A stretch of 64,000 bases of DNA, taken from positions 6,993,036-7,057,035 of the forward strand of contig OX335643.1 in the NCBI GenBank assembly GCA_946894095.1, given 5' to 3'. Made by a program: the position numbers and the translations under genes. Under the pieces are notes generated by a model. That model did no database searches. It saw nothing but the letters and a program-made list of their open reading frames with translations, and had not been told where the DNA came from. The stretch comes from Incurvaria masculella. Its lineage: Eukaryota > Arthropoda > Insecta > Lepidoptera > Incurvariidae. Shown here in pieces: positions 10,937 to 21,290 of the stretch (position 1 is the first letter of the stretch; each line of letters opens with the position of its first letter).

Positions 10937-11155
10937 TGTGGGGGCTGCGCGCCTCCACTACCTGCTACCAGACGGATCCTTCAACATCTGGCCACATGGC
11001 ATGCGGCCAGGCAGTGAGAGTTCGTCGCCGGTCGACTCAACACGACTCCGGACAAACGCGTAAAATACATTGTACAATCATATATCAAATCGTCAACAAA
11101 TCTAACAATAAATATATAATACCGTAAACTGTGTTTAGCATCATTCAAACCCACA
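10937..11155 (+). repeat. 3' LTR
   Basis: 219 bp, no difference from the 5' LTR noticed by eye. AATAAA at 11107-11112. CTAG (11156-11159) follows as the right target duplication. Confidence 0.95.
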
Positions 11156-11159
11156 CTAG

Positions 11160-12028
11160 TAATCATATATTTTTCGGTGAAATATAAGATTATCCGTACC
11201 GAACACACACTGCGTTCGCCCGCCATAAAGAATGGTCCCTGAGGGAACCCTCACGCGCTGTACGGATAATAAAATGCAACCGTTCTCTGACATTCAACGC
11301 CCCCCCGAGGACAGCCGGGTTGCCGAAGGTCGAATGTCGGGCCGTTCGACCTTCTACAAGGGAATGTATACGTGAATACATGATATGTACCTACAACCTT
11401 AGAGCGCGATTCGATTGATATTAGTCCAACACATCGCATTCCTGAAGTTTTACGCCTCAAGATTTTTAGAAAAAAAAAATATTTTGTTATTTTATATTGT
11501 GTTCAGCTACTTATTTAGCTCGACGTTCCTATTTATCCGTAAACATAAAATAATGTGTGAATCATATATTTTTCAAAATTAGATTTTAACCTTTTTTTTA
11601 AGTTAAATTATAATGCGCGTCCATTCGTACGCGAACTGACTGGTCAGCTGACTGCGGTGCGACGGCGGCGCTACCGTCAGAGTAATATCACTATATTGTC
11701 TGTGCCATAACATGGCTATAATACGCGCGGCCGCTAATATTGCCATAGTGCAGAGATGGGAGCACAACGGTCTGCCGCGGCGACATGGACTTTATGCAAG
11801 GATGGTAAGGTCGATTAATAGAAAAAGCAGACAAGACAACAGATCTTGCCAGCAGATGTAAGACCGGTTTGGGCGGTGTCTCCGTCCGCTTTGCAGATGT
11901 TCTAAATTCGAATCGTCAAGATGCGTGCTTATTGAAATCGATCGGACATCGGAATTAGAGTTTTAACGCATTTTAAATAACACGTATGATCAGATGATTT
12001 TGGAACGGTTATGTTAACAGAATGGTCA
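11160..12028. other. Spacer with short inverted motifs, no gene
   Basis: 'gattatccgtac' near 11190 and 'gtacggataat' near 11258 form an inverted pair about 70 bp apart. 11625-11700 is GC-richer. No coding signal is seen. Confidence 0.45.
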
Positions 12029-12372
12029 GTCTGAGTGCTCATCTAAATTGACGTTTACGGCAAACCTTTCGACTGGCGTTTTCCGTAAAAACGTCAAACT
12101 CCATACAAGTTTTTACTAGATATTCTATGGTTTTACTTCTTCAAGCTGTCAAAGTCAAACTCGGACTTCTGATTTGTATAAAATGCGGAGTTGACGTAAA
12201 CGGCAACGTCGACGTATTTACGGCAATGTTGAGTAAGCTGTCAAATCAAACTCGGACTCGCAAATGTTAGTTCGCTTAACGCCCACTGCGCGCGCTCTTA
12301 AATTTCTCCATACATTGAAAACGCAAATTTTAGTTTGCCGTAAACGCCAATTTAGGTGACAACTGAGACTTC
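12029..12372 (+). repeat. MITE family A, copy 3 (first of a tandem pair)
   Basis: Starts 'gtcagtctgagtgctcatc' and ends 'ttaggtgacaactgagact'. Both ends carry inverted TTTACGGCAAAC / GTTTGCCGTAAA blocks. Full internal order as in copy 1. Confidence 0.88.
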
Positions 12373-12382
12373 GGGTACCGAG

Positions 12383-12716
12383 TGGTCAGTCTGAGTTCTC
12401 ACCTAAATTGGCGTTTACGGCAAACCGATCGACTGGCGTTTTCTCCAAACTCCATACAAGTTTTTAACTAGATATTCTGTGGTTTTACTTCTTCAAGCTG
12501 TGAAAGTTAGACTCGGAGTTCCGATTTGTATGAAAACGCGGAGTCGACGCCGACGCATTTACGGCGACGTTGAGTAAGCTGTCAAATCAAACTCGGACTC
12601 GCAAATGTTAGTTCGCTTAACGCCCACTGCGCGCGCTCATCAATTTCTCCATACATTTGAAAACGCCAGTCGATCGGTTTGCCGTAACGCCAATTTAGGT
12701 GAGAACTGAGACTACC
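12383..12716 (+). repeat. MITE family A, copy 4 (second of a tandem pair)
   Basis: Starts 'gtggtcagtctgagttctc' and ends 'ggtgagaactgagactacc', with 50-60-bp inverted ends. It follows copy 3 in the same orientation after only about 10 bp. The TIRs are better preserved here (TCGACTGGCGTTTTC against GAAAACGCCAGTCGA). Confidence 0.9.
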
Positions 12717-13345
12717 GACTCTGATTGAACATTCCGGCTGAATACAAATTAGGCGTGCAACTGTCCAGTTTCAATAGGTCCAGTAATTTTAACAGATTTG
12801 ACGCTACCTTTTCTCTGAATATAAGACGTAAGTAAGAATGGAACAAATACTAAAGTTTTTACACAGTTAGGGAAACTGTAAGATAAAACAATTACGGCTC
12901 CATCCATGTCAAGTTCAATACAAAAACATAGTAAAAAATAAACAATAAAAAGATACAGAAACATTTAAAGTTTACACCGCTGGTCGATGTTTTACTAACA
13001 CATATAACTCCTGAGTCAAAACAGTATAGCACATTGTACCTACGAATAGGGTTACCATCTCTTAAATTTAAATGTCCTGACAAAAATACCGATTTATGCA
13101 TAAAAGTCCTGACATTTATTTTTTATTTTAGTTTATGTTTAGTTAGTAAGTTGGTATACTTTACTTTACTCGAACAAAATAGTTTAATAGCATTAACCAT
13201 TGTTGAATATTGTCTGTCTTCTTCCTTCTTACGAAGACATAAGACATATGAAGAAAGAATACATACAATATATACCTAACAATAACATTCATATGTAATG
13301 ACAAAAAATGACAACTAGGTGCCATCGCCGCACCTTCCATAATTA
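12717..13345. other. AT-rich spacer, no gene seen
   Basis: Short AT-rich open frames on both strands without motifs. Nothing supportable. Confidence 0.4.
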
Positions 13346-13630
13346 GCACGGCTGCATTGAACTGGATGTAAATATTTTTTTCAGTTTTCATAGCTGTTCC
13401 GACCATTGTTATTTCGATGCGGTGGTGCCAGCCCCGGCGGGATGAAACCCTACAGGAAGGGGACCTACAATTGTACATGAATTGCGAACCTTGGAGCAAC
13501 TCGCATTCGTGACGAAATGCACGTATCCACCTCAGAAACAGGAAGAAAGTGGCGCATGAACGGGGCGAGTATATGAACCTAGACCTCTGCCCTGCATGCA
13601 AGTCCCCGCGCCACTAGGCTACGAGCCGCT
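13346..13630 (-). repeat. SINE-A copy, minus strand, with head
   Basis: Read on the minus strand it starts 'gcggctcgtagcctagtggc' (A-box) near 13630 and runs through 'ctttcttcctgtttctgag' and 'aattgtaggtccccttcct'. It is diverged. The 146-aa open frame covering it is a shadow of the repeat. Confidence 0.75.
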
Positions 13631-14366
13631 CAACTCATCAGATACATATCATAGGTATGTCTCCATAAATAATGAGCTGACAAGGGGGCGGCTGGTACTA
13701 CACGGCCCAGGACGGGTAACACTACAAGTCAGCCTCTGAACTGAACCCTAACGACCGTAACTGGTGGTTTATAGAGCGCGTATTATGTCTGCGAGTACCT
13801 AAATTTAACTTTAACCACGCAATACTCTCAGCTTCCGCACGCGCGCTCGGTAGGAGTATTCTTGGAATTGCTTGCTCAGGAAACAGGAATCATTCAGTCA
13901 AGTCGATATTTGAGTCTCAATCCCGCGTACTCGCCCCGTGTAAAGATCGGTTTGGTCGACTGCCAACTCAATATTCCTAACCTAACCTAACCGGAGTTCG
14001 TGCACTCCAAATTGCCTTTTGACAACTAAACGTGGCTAAATTTGGTATTAATTTTGTTATTAACCGGTATGGTACGTAGCACCCGTAATCGTAGAGCATG
14101 TATGTCTGTAGATGAAGCAAAAGAGGTATGATGCGATCGTACCGTTTGGCGCTCTATCATCCCTGCCTACCCCTCCGGGAAAACGGCGTGAAGGTTTGTA
14201 TGTATTCACCGATGTTTGTGCACTTCACCCAAACTGTAGTTTGTTCGCTTACGAACTCAGAACGCGCAACATCGAATGTTCGTTGCACTAAGTAGCGCCT
14301 GTGCAGTTCTTACGTAGTAAGAGAATTCAGTTCTTACGTACCTAGTAATCGAATTCGTAACTGAGC
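13631..14366. other. Repeat remnants, telomere-like triplet, no gene
   Basis: 13845-13915 resembles the end of the family D MITE ('tattcttggaattgcttgc', 'tcaggaa'). Three CCTAA units (13980-13994) match the insect telomere repeat TTAGG in reverse but are too few to be more than a curiosity. No coding sequence is supported. Confidence 0.45.
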
Positions 14367-14712
14367 CTGTAGTCCCAGTTGTCACCTAAATTGGCGTTTA
14401 CGGCAAACCGATCAACTGGTGTTTTCAATTGTAAGGAGACATTGAACAGCGCGCGCAGTTGACCTAACACTCGCGATTCCGAGTTTGATTTGACAGCTTA
14501 CTCAACGTTGCCGTAAATACGTCGACGTTGACGTTTACGCCGACTCCGCGTTTTCATACAAATCGGAAGTCCGAATTTGACATTGACAGCTTGAAGAAGT
14601 AAAACCACAGAATATCTAGTAAAAACTTGTGTGGAGTTTGACGTTTTTACGGAAAACGCCAGTCGATCGGTTTGCCGTAGACGCCAATTTAGGTGAGAAC
14701 TCAGACTGACTA
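14367..14712 (-). repeat. MITE family A, copy 5, opposite orientation
   Basis: The internal blocks run in reverse compared with copies 3 and 4 ('cggaagtccgaatttgaca' before 'cagcttgaagaagtaaaac'), with the same inverted ends (ATTGGCGTTTACGGCAAAC at the left; GGTTTGCCGTAGACGCCAA at the right). Confidence 0.88.
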
Positions 14713-14955
14713 CTCAGACTCGCGACTGGTACTCCCGGCCCCATACAGTAAAGTTTCGGTTGCTACTCCTGTCCTTCCATGCTCGCTGGCACACGATGAT
14801 GTGCGGAGTTTGCGCCGCCATGCTGCTACTCGCCTGGGCACTGCCTCGTGTGCATCGCCCGTCCCGCCGCACGCATTTCGCGCCAAATTGACGCATGCGC
14901 TCTTACTTTCGCGGCGCACTTTCCTTTTGTGGTCGCACAGCTGCGTGCGCGCCAG
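14713..14955. repeat. GC-rich dispersed fragment
   Basis: Contains 'agtttcggttgctactcct' and 'gctcgctgg'. Similar strings ('gagtttcggtcgctactcc' near 50653, 'gagtttcgatcgtcacgac' near 48650) occur in the RhoGAP introns, so this is a dispersed repeat and not an exon. Confidence 0.45.
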
Positions 14956-15152
14956 TAGGCCTATTCTTGGAGTTCCGTGCTCAGGAATATGTATTTCGAG
15001 AACACCGCTTCTGTAGCGGGTTATATAATTTTTCTCGATAGCCGAAAAATCTTGAACCATTGAGATACCGTCCTCAGGAATCTTTCCGTTGAGAAAATCG
15101 CTCGACTGAAAGAGTCCTGATTCCTGAGCACGGGATTCTTAGAATAGGCCTA
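14956..15152. repeat. MITE family D, complete
   Basis: A 197-bp inverted-repeat element. Left end TAGGCCTATTCTTGGAGTT followed by 'ccgtgctcaggaat'; right end 'attcctgagcacgg' and then 'ttcttagaataggccta'. The inside is unrelated. Partial copies lie at 17002-17100 and 13845-13915. Confidence 0.85.
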
Positions 15153-15619
15153 AAGATGGTGCTGGCGAAGATTAGCATCCTCTAATTGTCATGGCAACAA
15201 TTTATTTTGTTTTAATTTATTATCTATGGGTAGCATACCTCCACACTTGGACACGTTATCAATTAAATTAAATCAAATCCGTCGTCGGTTCGAGAAAAGC
15301 CAACACACAAATTGAATTATGAAATTAATTAGAAATAGCTTTTATTTGCCCCATTTTCAATACCACCGCTCACAATTTTGCATTACACATTTTAGGTCGG
15401 CTCATCATTTCAAAGTACAAAATGCCCGAAGCTTAATAATTAAGCTATTTATTAGTGTAGTATTAGTTTGCAAGTGAATAAGACAGGGGACCTGCATTTA
15501 ATCCATATTCACAGCGGCTCGCAGCTCAGGGCCTTACATGACATGGTCATGGGTTAGGCCACGATCATGCACCGGAATCGGAATCCATGTTTATTTATGC
15601 AACCTGACATGGATCACAA
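15153..15619. other. AT-rich spacer, no gene seen
   Basis: No coding or structured signal noted. Confidence 0.4.
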
Positions 15620-15975
15620 CTACCGTCACGATATAAGCCCAATACACCACATTCCCGAAGGAATTAGGTACCATGCCAGGAACTTCCTATTATGTGCACG
15701 GCTACACGTTACTGACCCTGGATAGAAAACACGGCCAATTTTACATTGCCGCTACAACCATAGTTTCATCCAATGCGGTGGTAATCAACCCGGGCGGGCT
15801 TAACCCTGCCACCTAGTAGGTGACAGGTCTACAGTTTTACATGGGCTCTGCATCCATCTAACAGTTCGCATTTGTAACGGAATGCACTTATCCAACTCCG
15901 AAAGAGAAAGAAAGTGGTGCATGACCGGGGCGAGCATTTGAACCCATAAAATCCCCTCTCGCATGAAAGGCATGA
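15620..15975 (-). repeat. SINE-A copy, minus strand
   Basis: Reads in reverse from tail ('gatataagcccaatacacc', 'attcccgaaggaattaggt') to body ('ggtgacaggtctacagttt') and the head-proximal 'ctttctttctctttcgga' on the minus strand. It ends where a SINE-B copy begins at about 15984, so the tRNA head is mostly missing. Confidence 0.8.
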
Positions 15976-15983
15976 GGATTTTC

Positions 15984-16246
15984 GACCGGTCAAGTGCGAG
16001 TCGGATTTGCACACGAAGCGTTCCGTACCATCGTACAAGATTTAAGACAAAAAACCATCCTTTTATTTTAATTATTTTTTTATTTTTCCTATTTGTTGTT
16101 ATAGCGGCAAAATAAATACACACTCTGTTAAAATTTCAGCTGCCTACCTATTACGGTTCATGAGATACAGCCCTGTGACAGACGGACGGACGGACGGACA
16201 GCGGAGGGGGTTCCGTTTTCACCCTTTGGGTACGTAACCCTAAAAA
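15984..16246 (+). repeat. SINE-B copy 1
   Basis: Begins 'accggtcaagtgcgagtcgg', then 'cacacgaagcgttccgtacc', a GACGGACGGACG microsatellite near 16180 and the end 'caccctttgggtacgtaac'. The head holds an imperfect GCGAGTCGGACTCGC palindrome in the better copies. Abundant short interspersed family of moths; I give no published name. Confidence 0.85.
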
Positions 16247-16249
16247 TAG

Positions 16250-16680
16250 CCGTGTTTTCTATCATGTTCAATGTAGGCATGCTCAAAAACCGGCCATGTG
16301 CGAGTCGTACTCGCACACGAAGGGTTCCGTACCATCGTACAAGATTTAACATAAAAAATCACGTTTTTTGTATGGGGTTCCCCTTTAATCTTCATTATTT
16401 TTTAATTTTACCTATTTGATGTTATAGCGGCAAAATAAATACACACTCTGTGAAAAATTCAGCTGCTTATCTATTACGGTTCATGAGATACAGCCCTGTT
16501 ACAGAAGGACGGACGGACGGACGGACGGACAGGAGAGGCTTAGTAATAGGGTTCCGTTTTCACCCTTTGGGTACGGAACCCTAAAAAGGAAAGGTACCTA
16601 CCTAATTCTTTCGGGAATGCGCTGTTGGGCTGATACTCGGGCTGATATCATGACGGTGGGTGTTGTATCATGCTAAAATA
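16250..16680 (+). repeat. SINE-A tail split by a nested SINE-B (16285-16587)
   Basis: 16250-16284 has the SINE-A phrase 'atcatgttcaatgtaggca' and 'gctca'. A complete SINE-B follows from 'aaaaaccggccatgtgcga' to 'acggaaccctaaaaa'. SINE-A then resumes at about 16588 with 'ggaaaggtacctacctaat' and 'gctgatatcatgacggtgg'. SINE-B therefore inserted into an existing SINE-A copy. Confidence 0.8.
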
Positions 16681-17302
16681 TACCGAAAACTATTTTTTTT
16701 ATTAATTAAAAGTCCCGATAACTTTTGACACAACGGACTATGCTTATAATCGACGTACTCTTACGCATTTTCAAGGGTATGGCCATCTTGCGGTATCGTT
16801 AAAAATAGATTAGTTTATCTAACTGCGCCTGCGCACTTGTGAGGGCTCTGTCAGCAGGTTTTATTTTCGGCCCAGGATCACCTCCTGCTTCGGATATATT
16901 TGGAAGTGCACTTCTGTGTAAGTGCATTTTTGACACAACACGAAAACAGAGCGTTTAGCGGCGTTCCGGACCATCTAAAAGTAGCCCTAATGTGCTATGT
17001 AGGCCTATTCTTAGAATTCCGTGCTCAGGGATCAGGAATCCTTTGGTCGAGTGAACAGCTTTTATAGCGGTTCTCAAAGCGGTTTTCTCGTCGGAAAGAT
17101 TCTTATACTATATATATATATATATATAATAGTTATATTATTTAGTTATCTATAGCTAACTTACTTTTACGTTTTATATTCGAATAATTAAAAATTACTC
17201 ACGTGACTTGACTAAATGTAAGAATGGGTGTTACAAGTTTTTTCTTTTAGTGTATGTATGTACTTAAAATTTCTATATTTTTAGGGTTAAAACCAAAGGG
17301 TA
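16681..17302. other. Spacer with MITE-D end and TA repeat
   Basis: 17002-17100 begins 'taggcctattcttagaatt' and matches the left end of the family D MITE; its right end is missing. A (TA)n run lies at about 17108-17127. No gene seen. Confidence 0.5.
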
Positions 17303-17902
17303 AAAACCGGCCAAGTGCGAGTCGGACTCGCACACGAAGGGTTCCGTACCATCGTAAAAAAAAAACAAAAAAAAACAAGTTTTTTGTATGGGAGCCCCCT
17401 TTAATTTTAATATTTTTTTAATCTTACCTATTTGTTGTTATAGCGGCAAAATAAATACACACTCTGTGAAAAATTCAGCTGTCTACCTGTTACGGTTACT
17501 GAGATACAGCCCTGTGACAGACGGACAGACGGACGGACGGACGGACGGACAGCGGAGGCTTAGTAATAGGGTTCCGTTTTCACCCTTTGGGTACGGAACC
17601 CTAAAAACGGAATTCTATTACTAAGCCATCGCGGTCTGTCCGTCCGTCCATCCGTCTGCCCGTCCGTCCGTCCGTCCGTCCGTCTGTCACAGGGCTGTAT
17701 CTCATGAACCGTAATAGGTAGGCAGCTGACATTTTCACAAAGTGTGTATTTATTTTCCCGCTATAACAACAAATAGGTTAAATAAAAATAAAAAATTTAA
17801 TGAAGGGGGGCCCATACAACAAACGTGATTTTTTGTGTTTGATTTTGTACGATGGTACGGAACCCTTCGTTTGCGAGTCCGACTCGCACTTGGCCGGTTT
17901 TT
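17303..17902. repeat. Two SINE-B copies tail to tail (600-bp palindrome)
   Basis: Plus copy 17303-17607 ('aaaaaccggccaagtgcgag' … 'gtacggaaccctaaaaa') and minus copy 17608-17902 ('tattactaagcc' … 'cgagtccgactcgcacttgg' and 'ccggttttt'). They meet at their 3' ends, giving inverted arms of about 300 bp with GGAC/GTCC microsatellites at 17520-17550 and 17634-17690. Confidence 0.9.
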
Positions 17903-18234
17903 GTAACCTATTTCGAAACCTACGCTTCAACATTTACGTTACACCTCAGTGTATACTTGATCCAAGTTTTTATTTAATGAAACTAGCAAGCGAAAAAGAA
18001 TTTTATATTGAACGTGGGTGAAGAGCGAGCGAATAAAAGTCATAAATTTACTAAAATTAAAATACGCCAGTCGAGATGTTTAATTTAGAAACAGCAAAGG
18101 TGGCGCTCCAATATTCTGGGATATTTAACCAGCTATTGGCAAAAATAACGGAGCTATCCACTCACGCCAATGGAGCTAGCAATGTTTGGAAACGCACTTT
18201 TCCTTTGACGGCTTGCAGTCATCTTATGCGAAGG
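17903..18234. other. Spacer, no gene seen
   Basis: AT-rich; short frames without motifs. Confidence 0.4.
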
Positions 18235-18392
18235 TATCAACCCGGGCGAGCTTCACCAGGGCATAGGCACTGACTTCCATAATCTTTGGGAATAGTCGAG
18301 TTAGAAAGGGGGTCTACCATTTAACATAGATTTCCAACCATGGAACTGCTTAAATTCGTAACGAAATAAACTTATCCAATTCAGAAAGATCA
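18235..18392 (-). repeat. SINE-A fragment, minus strand
   Basis: Contains 'tatcaacccgggcgagct' and 'gaactgcttaaattcgtaac' followed by 'cttatccaattcagaaaga', in the reverse order of SINE-A. Diverged and without a head. Confidence 0.65.
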
Positions 18393-18776
18393 AATAACAA
18401 TAGGTGTCGTGGGACACCCGTTAGGAAAGATTTTCTTTCTCGATATAACTATGATGTACTAGCACAGGCAAGACCCAGTCAAAGATCCAAATATTAAAAC
18501 GTCTCCTACGATACATCTTAAAATGTGACAAATATGAATGAGAAGAAAATTGAAGAGAAACTAATAACAACTGGAGAGCAACAGACACTAGATATTGGCG
18601 AACTGTCTCGATTTCAAGACAAAGGGAACTTGAAAGAACATCTTACAACAATTTCTACCGCCCCGGTACTTTTGCCGAGATTTAAATGTATTTAAAATTC
18701 CATATAGAAATTCAGGGGGATCCTAAAAATAAAACAAAAGCTGCCTGGTCACACAGGCGGGGCCCAGCCACAGATT

Positions 18777-20903
18777 ATGTGTTACAAAATCTTGTTTTTT
18801 TACAAAAGCTTCATTCTATGTCCGCTACAACGCTATGCAACGCTAGTACCCAAAGAGAGCATCGATACGATCGTGGAAGACACGACCCTGCAGAATGCTT
18901 CTGGTACATATATGAATGTACTAGGTCAAACTACATTGGAGCTGGGAATCGGAGACAACCGCTTCCAAAAGGTATTTATTGTTGTAGAACAGTTAGCAGC
19001 CAAGGTGATACTCGGATTTGACTTCATGCTGATAGCGAATGCGGTACTGGACTTTGAAAGAAAGGAAATCACCTTGCGACGGTTTGGCTGGACTAGGTTG
19101 TTTAAGGACTGTAGAAAGATTAACTATCTACCTGTAAATTATCAAACAAGAAAGAAGTTTGAACTAAAGAACCATTCTATAGGGCATATTTTTCATTTAA
19201 ATGTGAACAATTTACCTACATATCAGTTAGGAGAGGACCTCAGTGTTGAAAATGAAAGGGCAATAACACAATTATTGCAACGTTACGAAGATCGCATGGC
19301 GTATGTCAACGCCCAACTAGGTACCTGTACACAGGGTACCCTCGAGATCAACACGGAAGGAGCTGCCCCCACGTGTCGTCCGCCCTATCGCGCGTCTGCG
19401 AAGCAACGTGAAATTATAGCGGAACAAGTTCGAGAAATGTTGGAAAATGGGATTATTCGGAGGTCACAAGCACCGTATGCCGCTGGAGTCGTACTCGTCA
19501 ATAAAGCCGACCAGTCGTGGAGGTTTTGTGTCGACTATAGGCCTCTCAATAAAACCGTAAAAATTGATGCATATCCATTACCTCGCATAGACGATTTATT
19601 AGGGTGTTTGGAAGGATCTAAGTTCTTCGCCTTATTGGATTTGAAATCGGGCTACTGGCAAATTCCCATAGCTGAAAAAGACAAGCATAAGACTGCCTTT
19701 AGCACTACGGATGGTTTATTTGAATTTGAAAAATTGCCTTTCGGATTAAAGACCAGTCCCGCCTGCTTCCAACGCATTATGGACCAGGTACTCGCCGGTT
19801 TGAAATATCACGGAGTCATCGTGTATCTCGACGACATTTTAATTTATGGAAAAACATTTAATGATTTTATGTGTACCTTGGAAAGTGTGTTGTCTCGTTT
19901 AAGAGCTGCTAATCTGTCTGTTCATCCAGGAAAATGTTCTTTTGGTTTGGATAAAATAAATATATTGGGACATGAAGTTTCGGAGGAAGGGATTTTCCCA
20001 TCACGGAAAAACGTGGAGAAAATTCTCTCTTTTCCTACTCCCAATTCTATTTCCGAGTTGAAATCTTTTTTAGGTTTAGCTTCGTTTTATAGAAAGTTCA
20101 TAAATAATTTTGCTGATAAAGTTTCGGTGCTGACAGCACTGACGAGAAAAAATGTGTTGTACAAGTGGGACACATCCCATCAGATTGCTTTTGATAATCT
20201 TAAGAGAGAGATGGCCTCACCTCCTGTCTTAGCCTATTTTTCTAATGAGGAAAATATAATTACAAGAATCTGGTGCGATTCTTCGGATCATGCATTAGGT
20301 ACACAGATAGCTCAATGTCAGCGCAATAGCGATGAATTCCGAAGTGTGTCTTTCGGCTCACGTCATTTAAGTGACCTCGAGAAGAAATACACCACGACGG
20401 AGAAAGAGTGCCTGGCCGTAGTCTGGTCGTTAGACTACTTCCGTCATTACGTCTGGGGAAGAAGGGTACAGATAGTTACAGATCATAAGGCATTATTATT
20501 TTTGAATTCTTCCAAAGACATTAATCGGAGATTAGCTGGTTGGGCCCTAAAGCTCCAAGACTTTGATCTAGAGATAGTCCACCGACCAGGCAAAGCCAAT
20601 GTTGTGGCCGACGCCCTGTCGCGAGCTAGATTTCCTCCGGAACCCATTCCCCCAGTAGAGTTCCCCACTTATGCTTTGTTAAATTTTGATAAAAAACGTT
20701 CTGTTCGAGAATTTCAGGTTGGTCAACGCGTACTTATTACGAACCCACAAAGGATTGTAGGTCGAAATTCTAAACTGGCCCCTGCGTTCCAAGGACCTTA
20801 TGATATTATCGGCAAAATTTCGGATCTCAATTATTTAATAAAACCATATGGTGTAACGAGGAAAAAACCTCTGACAGTACACGTGGACCTCCTGAAACCT
20901 TAG
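18777..20903 (+). pseudogene. pol fragment: partial protease, RT, RNase H, integrase C-terminus
   Basis: Open frame of 708 codons from the ATG at 18777, probably not the native start. The protease lacks its DTG active site but keeps the later ILGFDFM motif (about residue 80). RT is intact in sequence, with Y350-L-D-D. RNase H has D501 in WCDSSDHALG and ends at [12 protein letters not shown]. The frame then jumps to the C-terminal integrase module (VGQRVLITNP, LAPAFQGPYDI), skipping the zinc finger and the whole catalytic core. Without protease and integrase catalytic residues this copy cannot transpose on its own. Confidence 0.9.
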
Positions 20904-20924
20904 ATCTAAGCCTGAAACCCTATC

Positions 20925-21290
20925 TTGTTAGATAGCAACATTGTGCTTCCCCCTGCCCTATTAAATAGTGCCCTTATGGAAAGTCACAATGAAAAGTTTC
21001 ATTTTGGCTTGGCCAAATCTATTGAAAGTTTTCAGTCGCGTTATTTTCATTCTCGTTTTGCAAAGTTGATGGAGAATTTTGTACATTCGTGTGTAAATTG
21101 TAAATATTATGCAAAGACTGGAATCTTTTAACTCTTTTTTCAAAATTCTAATCGGGAGATTTGGTATACGGATCTAGTCAGGAATGTAGACCAAGAGGTT
21201 AAAATTCTAAGCTGGCTCCGGCATTCCAAGGTCCATTTATTGTTTTACATAATATTTAGGTCCCCAACTATTTGATTAAACTCTCTCTTT
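20925..21290 (+). pseudogene. Displaced integrase zinc finger plus second C-terminal remnant
   Basis: 20925-21128 encodes an HHCC-type integrase N-terminus (ESHNEKFHFGLAKS … FVHSCVNCKYYAKTG), which should precede the C-terminal module but lies after it. After a stop, 21150-21180 encodes REIWYTDLV, the start of a catalytic core. 21195-21230 again encodes the 'NSKL-P-F-GP' type C-terminal motif in a broken frame. The order is C-terminus, finger, core stub, C-terminus. Confidence 0.75.

Larger units (their letters stand above)
6587..11155 (+). mobile_element. Complete Ty3/gypsy LTR retrotransposon, CsRn1/Kabuki-like
   Basis: A 4,569-bp element with 219-bp LTRs beginning TGTGGGGG and ending CCCACA, a CTAG target duplication, a tRNA-Trp-type primer site, a purine-rich tract, gag, and pol in order protease-RT-RNase H-integrase. 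There is no envelope ORF. A tRNA-Trp primer and a CHCC-type Gag finger together are known features of the CsRn1 clade, which includes Kabuki of Bombyx. The LTRs read as identical and both ORFs are intact, so insertion is recent and the copy may be active. Confidence 0.95.
18534..21290 (+). mobile_element. Decayed Ty3/gypsy element with rearranged integrase
   Basis: Remnant of a second LTR retrotransposon, unrelated in detail to the one at 6587. A short frame at 18534-18695 (MNEKKIEEKLITTGEQ) may be the region before pol. An open pol fragment follows, and then two partial integrase pieces in the wrong order. I cannot find paired LTRs; 21440-21800 has a promoter-like 'tatccctatatagcc' and could be a lone LTR remnant. 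No envelope is seen. Confidence 0.8.

Noticed and set aside
13161..13601. 146-aa minus-strand frame
   Set aside because: It lies mostly over a SINE-A copy; similar peptides (SFLLFRSWISAFRYKCEL-like) arise from every SINE-A copy in this frame.
13980..13994. CCTAA repeats suggesting a telomere or TTAGG-targeting element
   Set aside because: Only three units, in the middle of repeat debris.
17388..17624. Frame with repeated DGQTDGRTDG
   Set aside because: It is the translation of the GGAC microsatellite of SINE-B, not a protein repeat.
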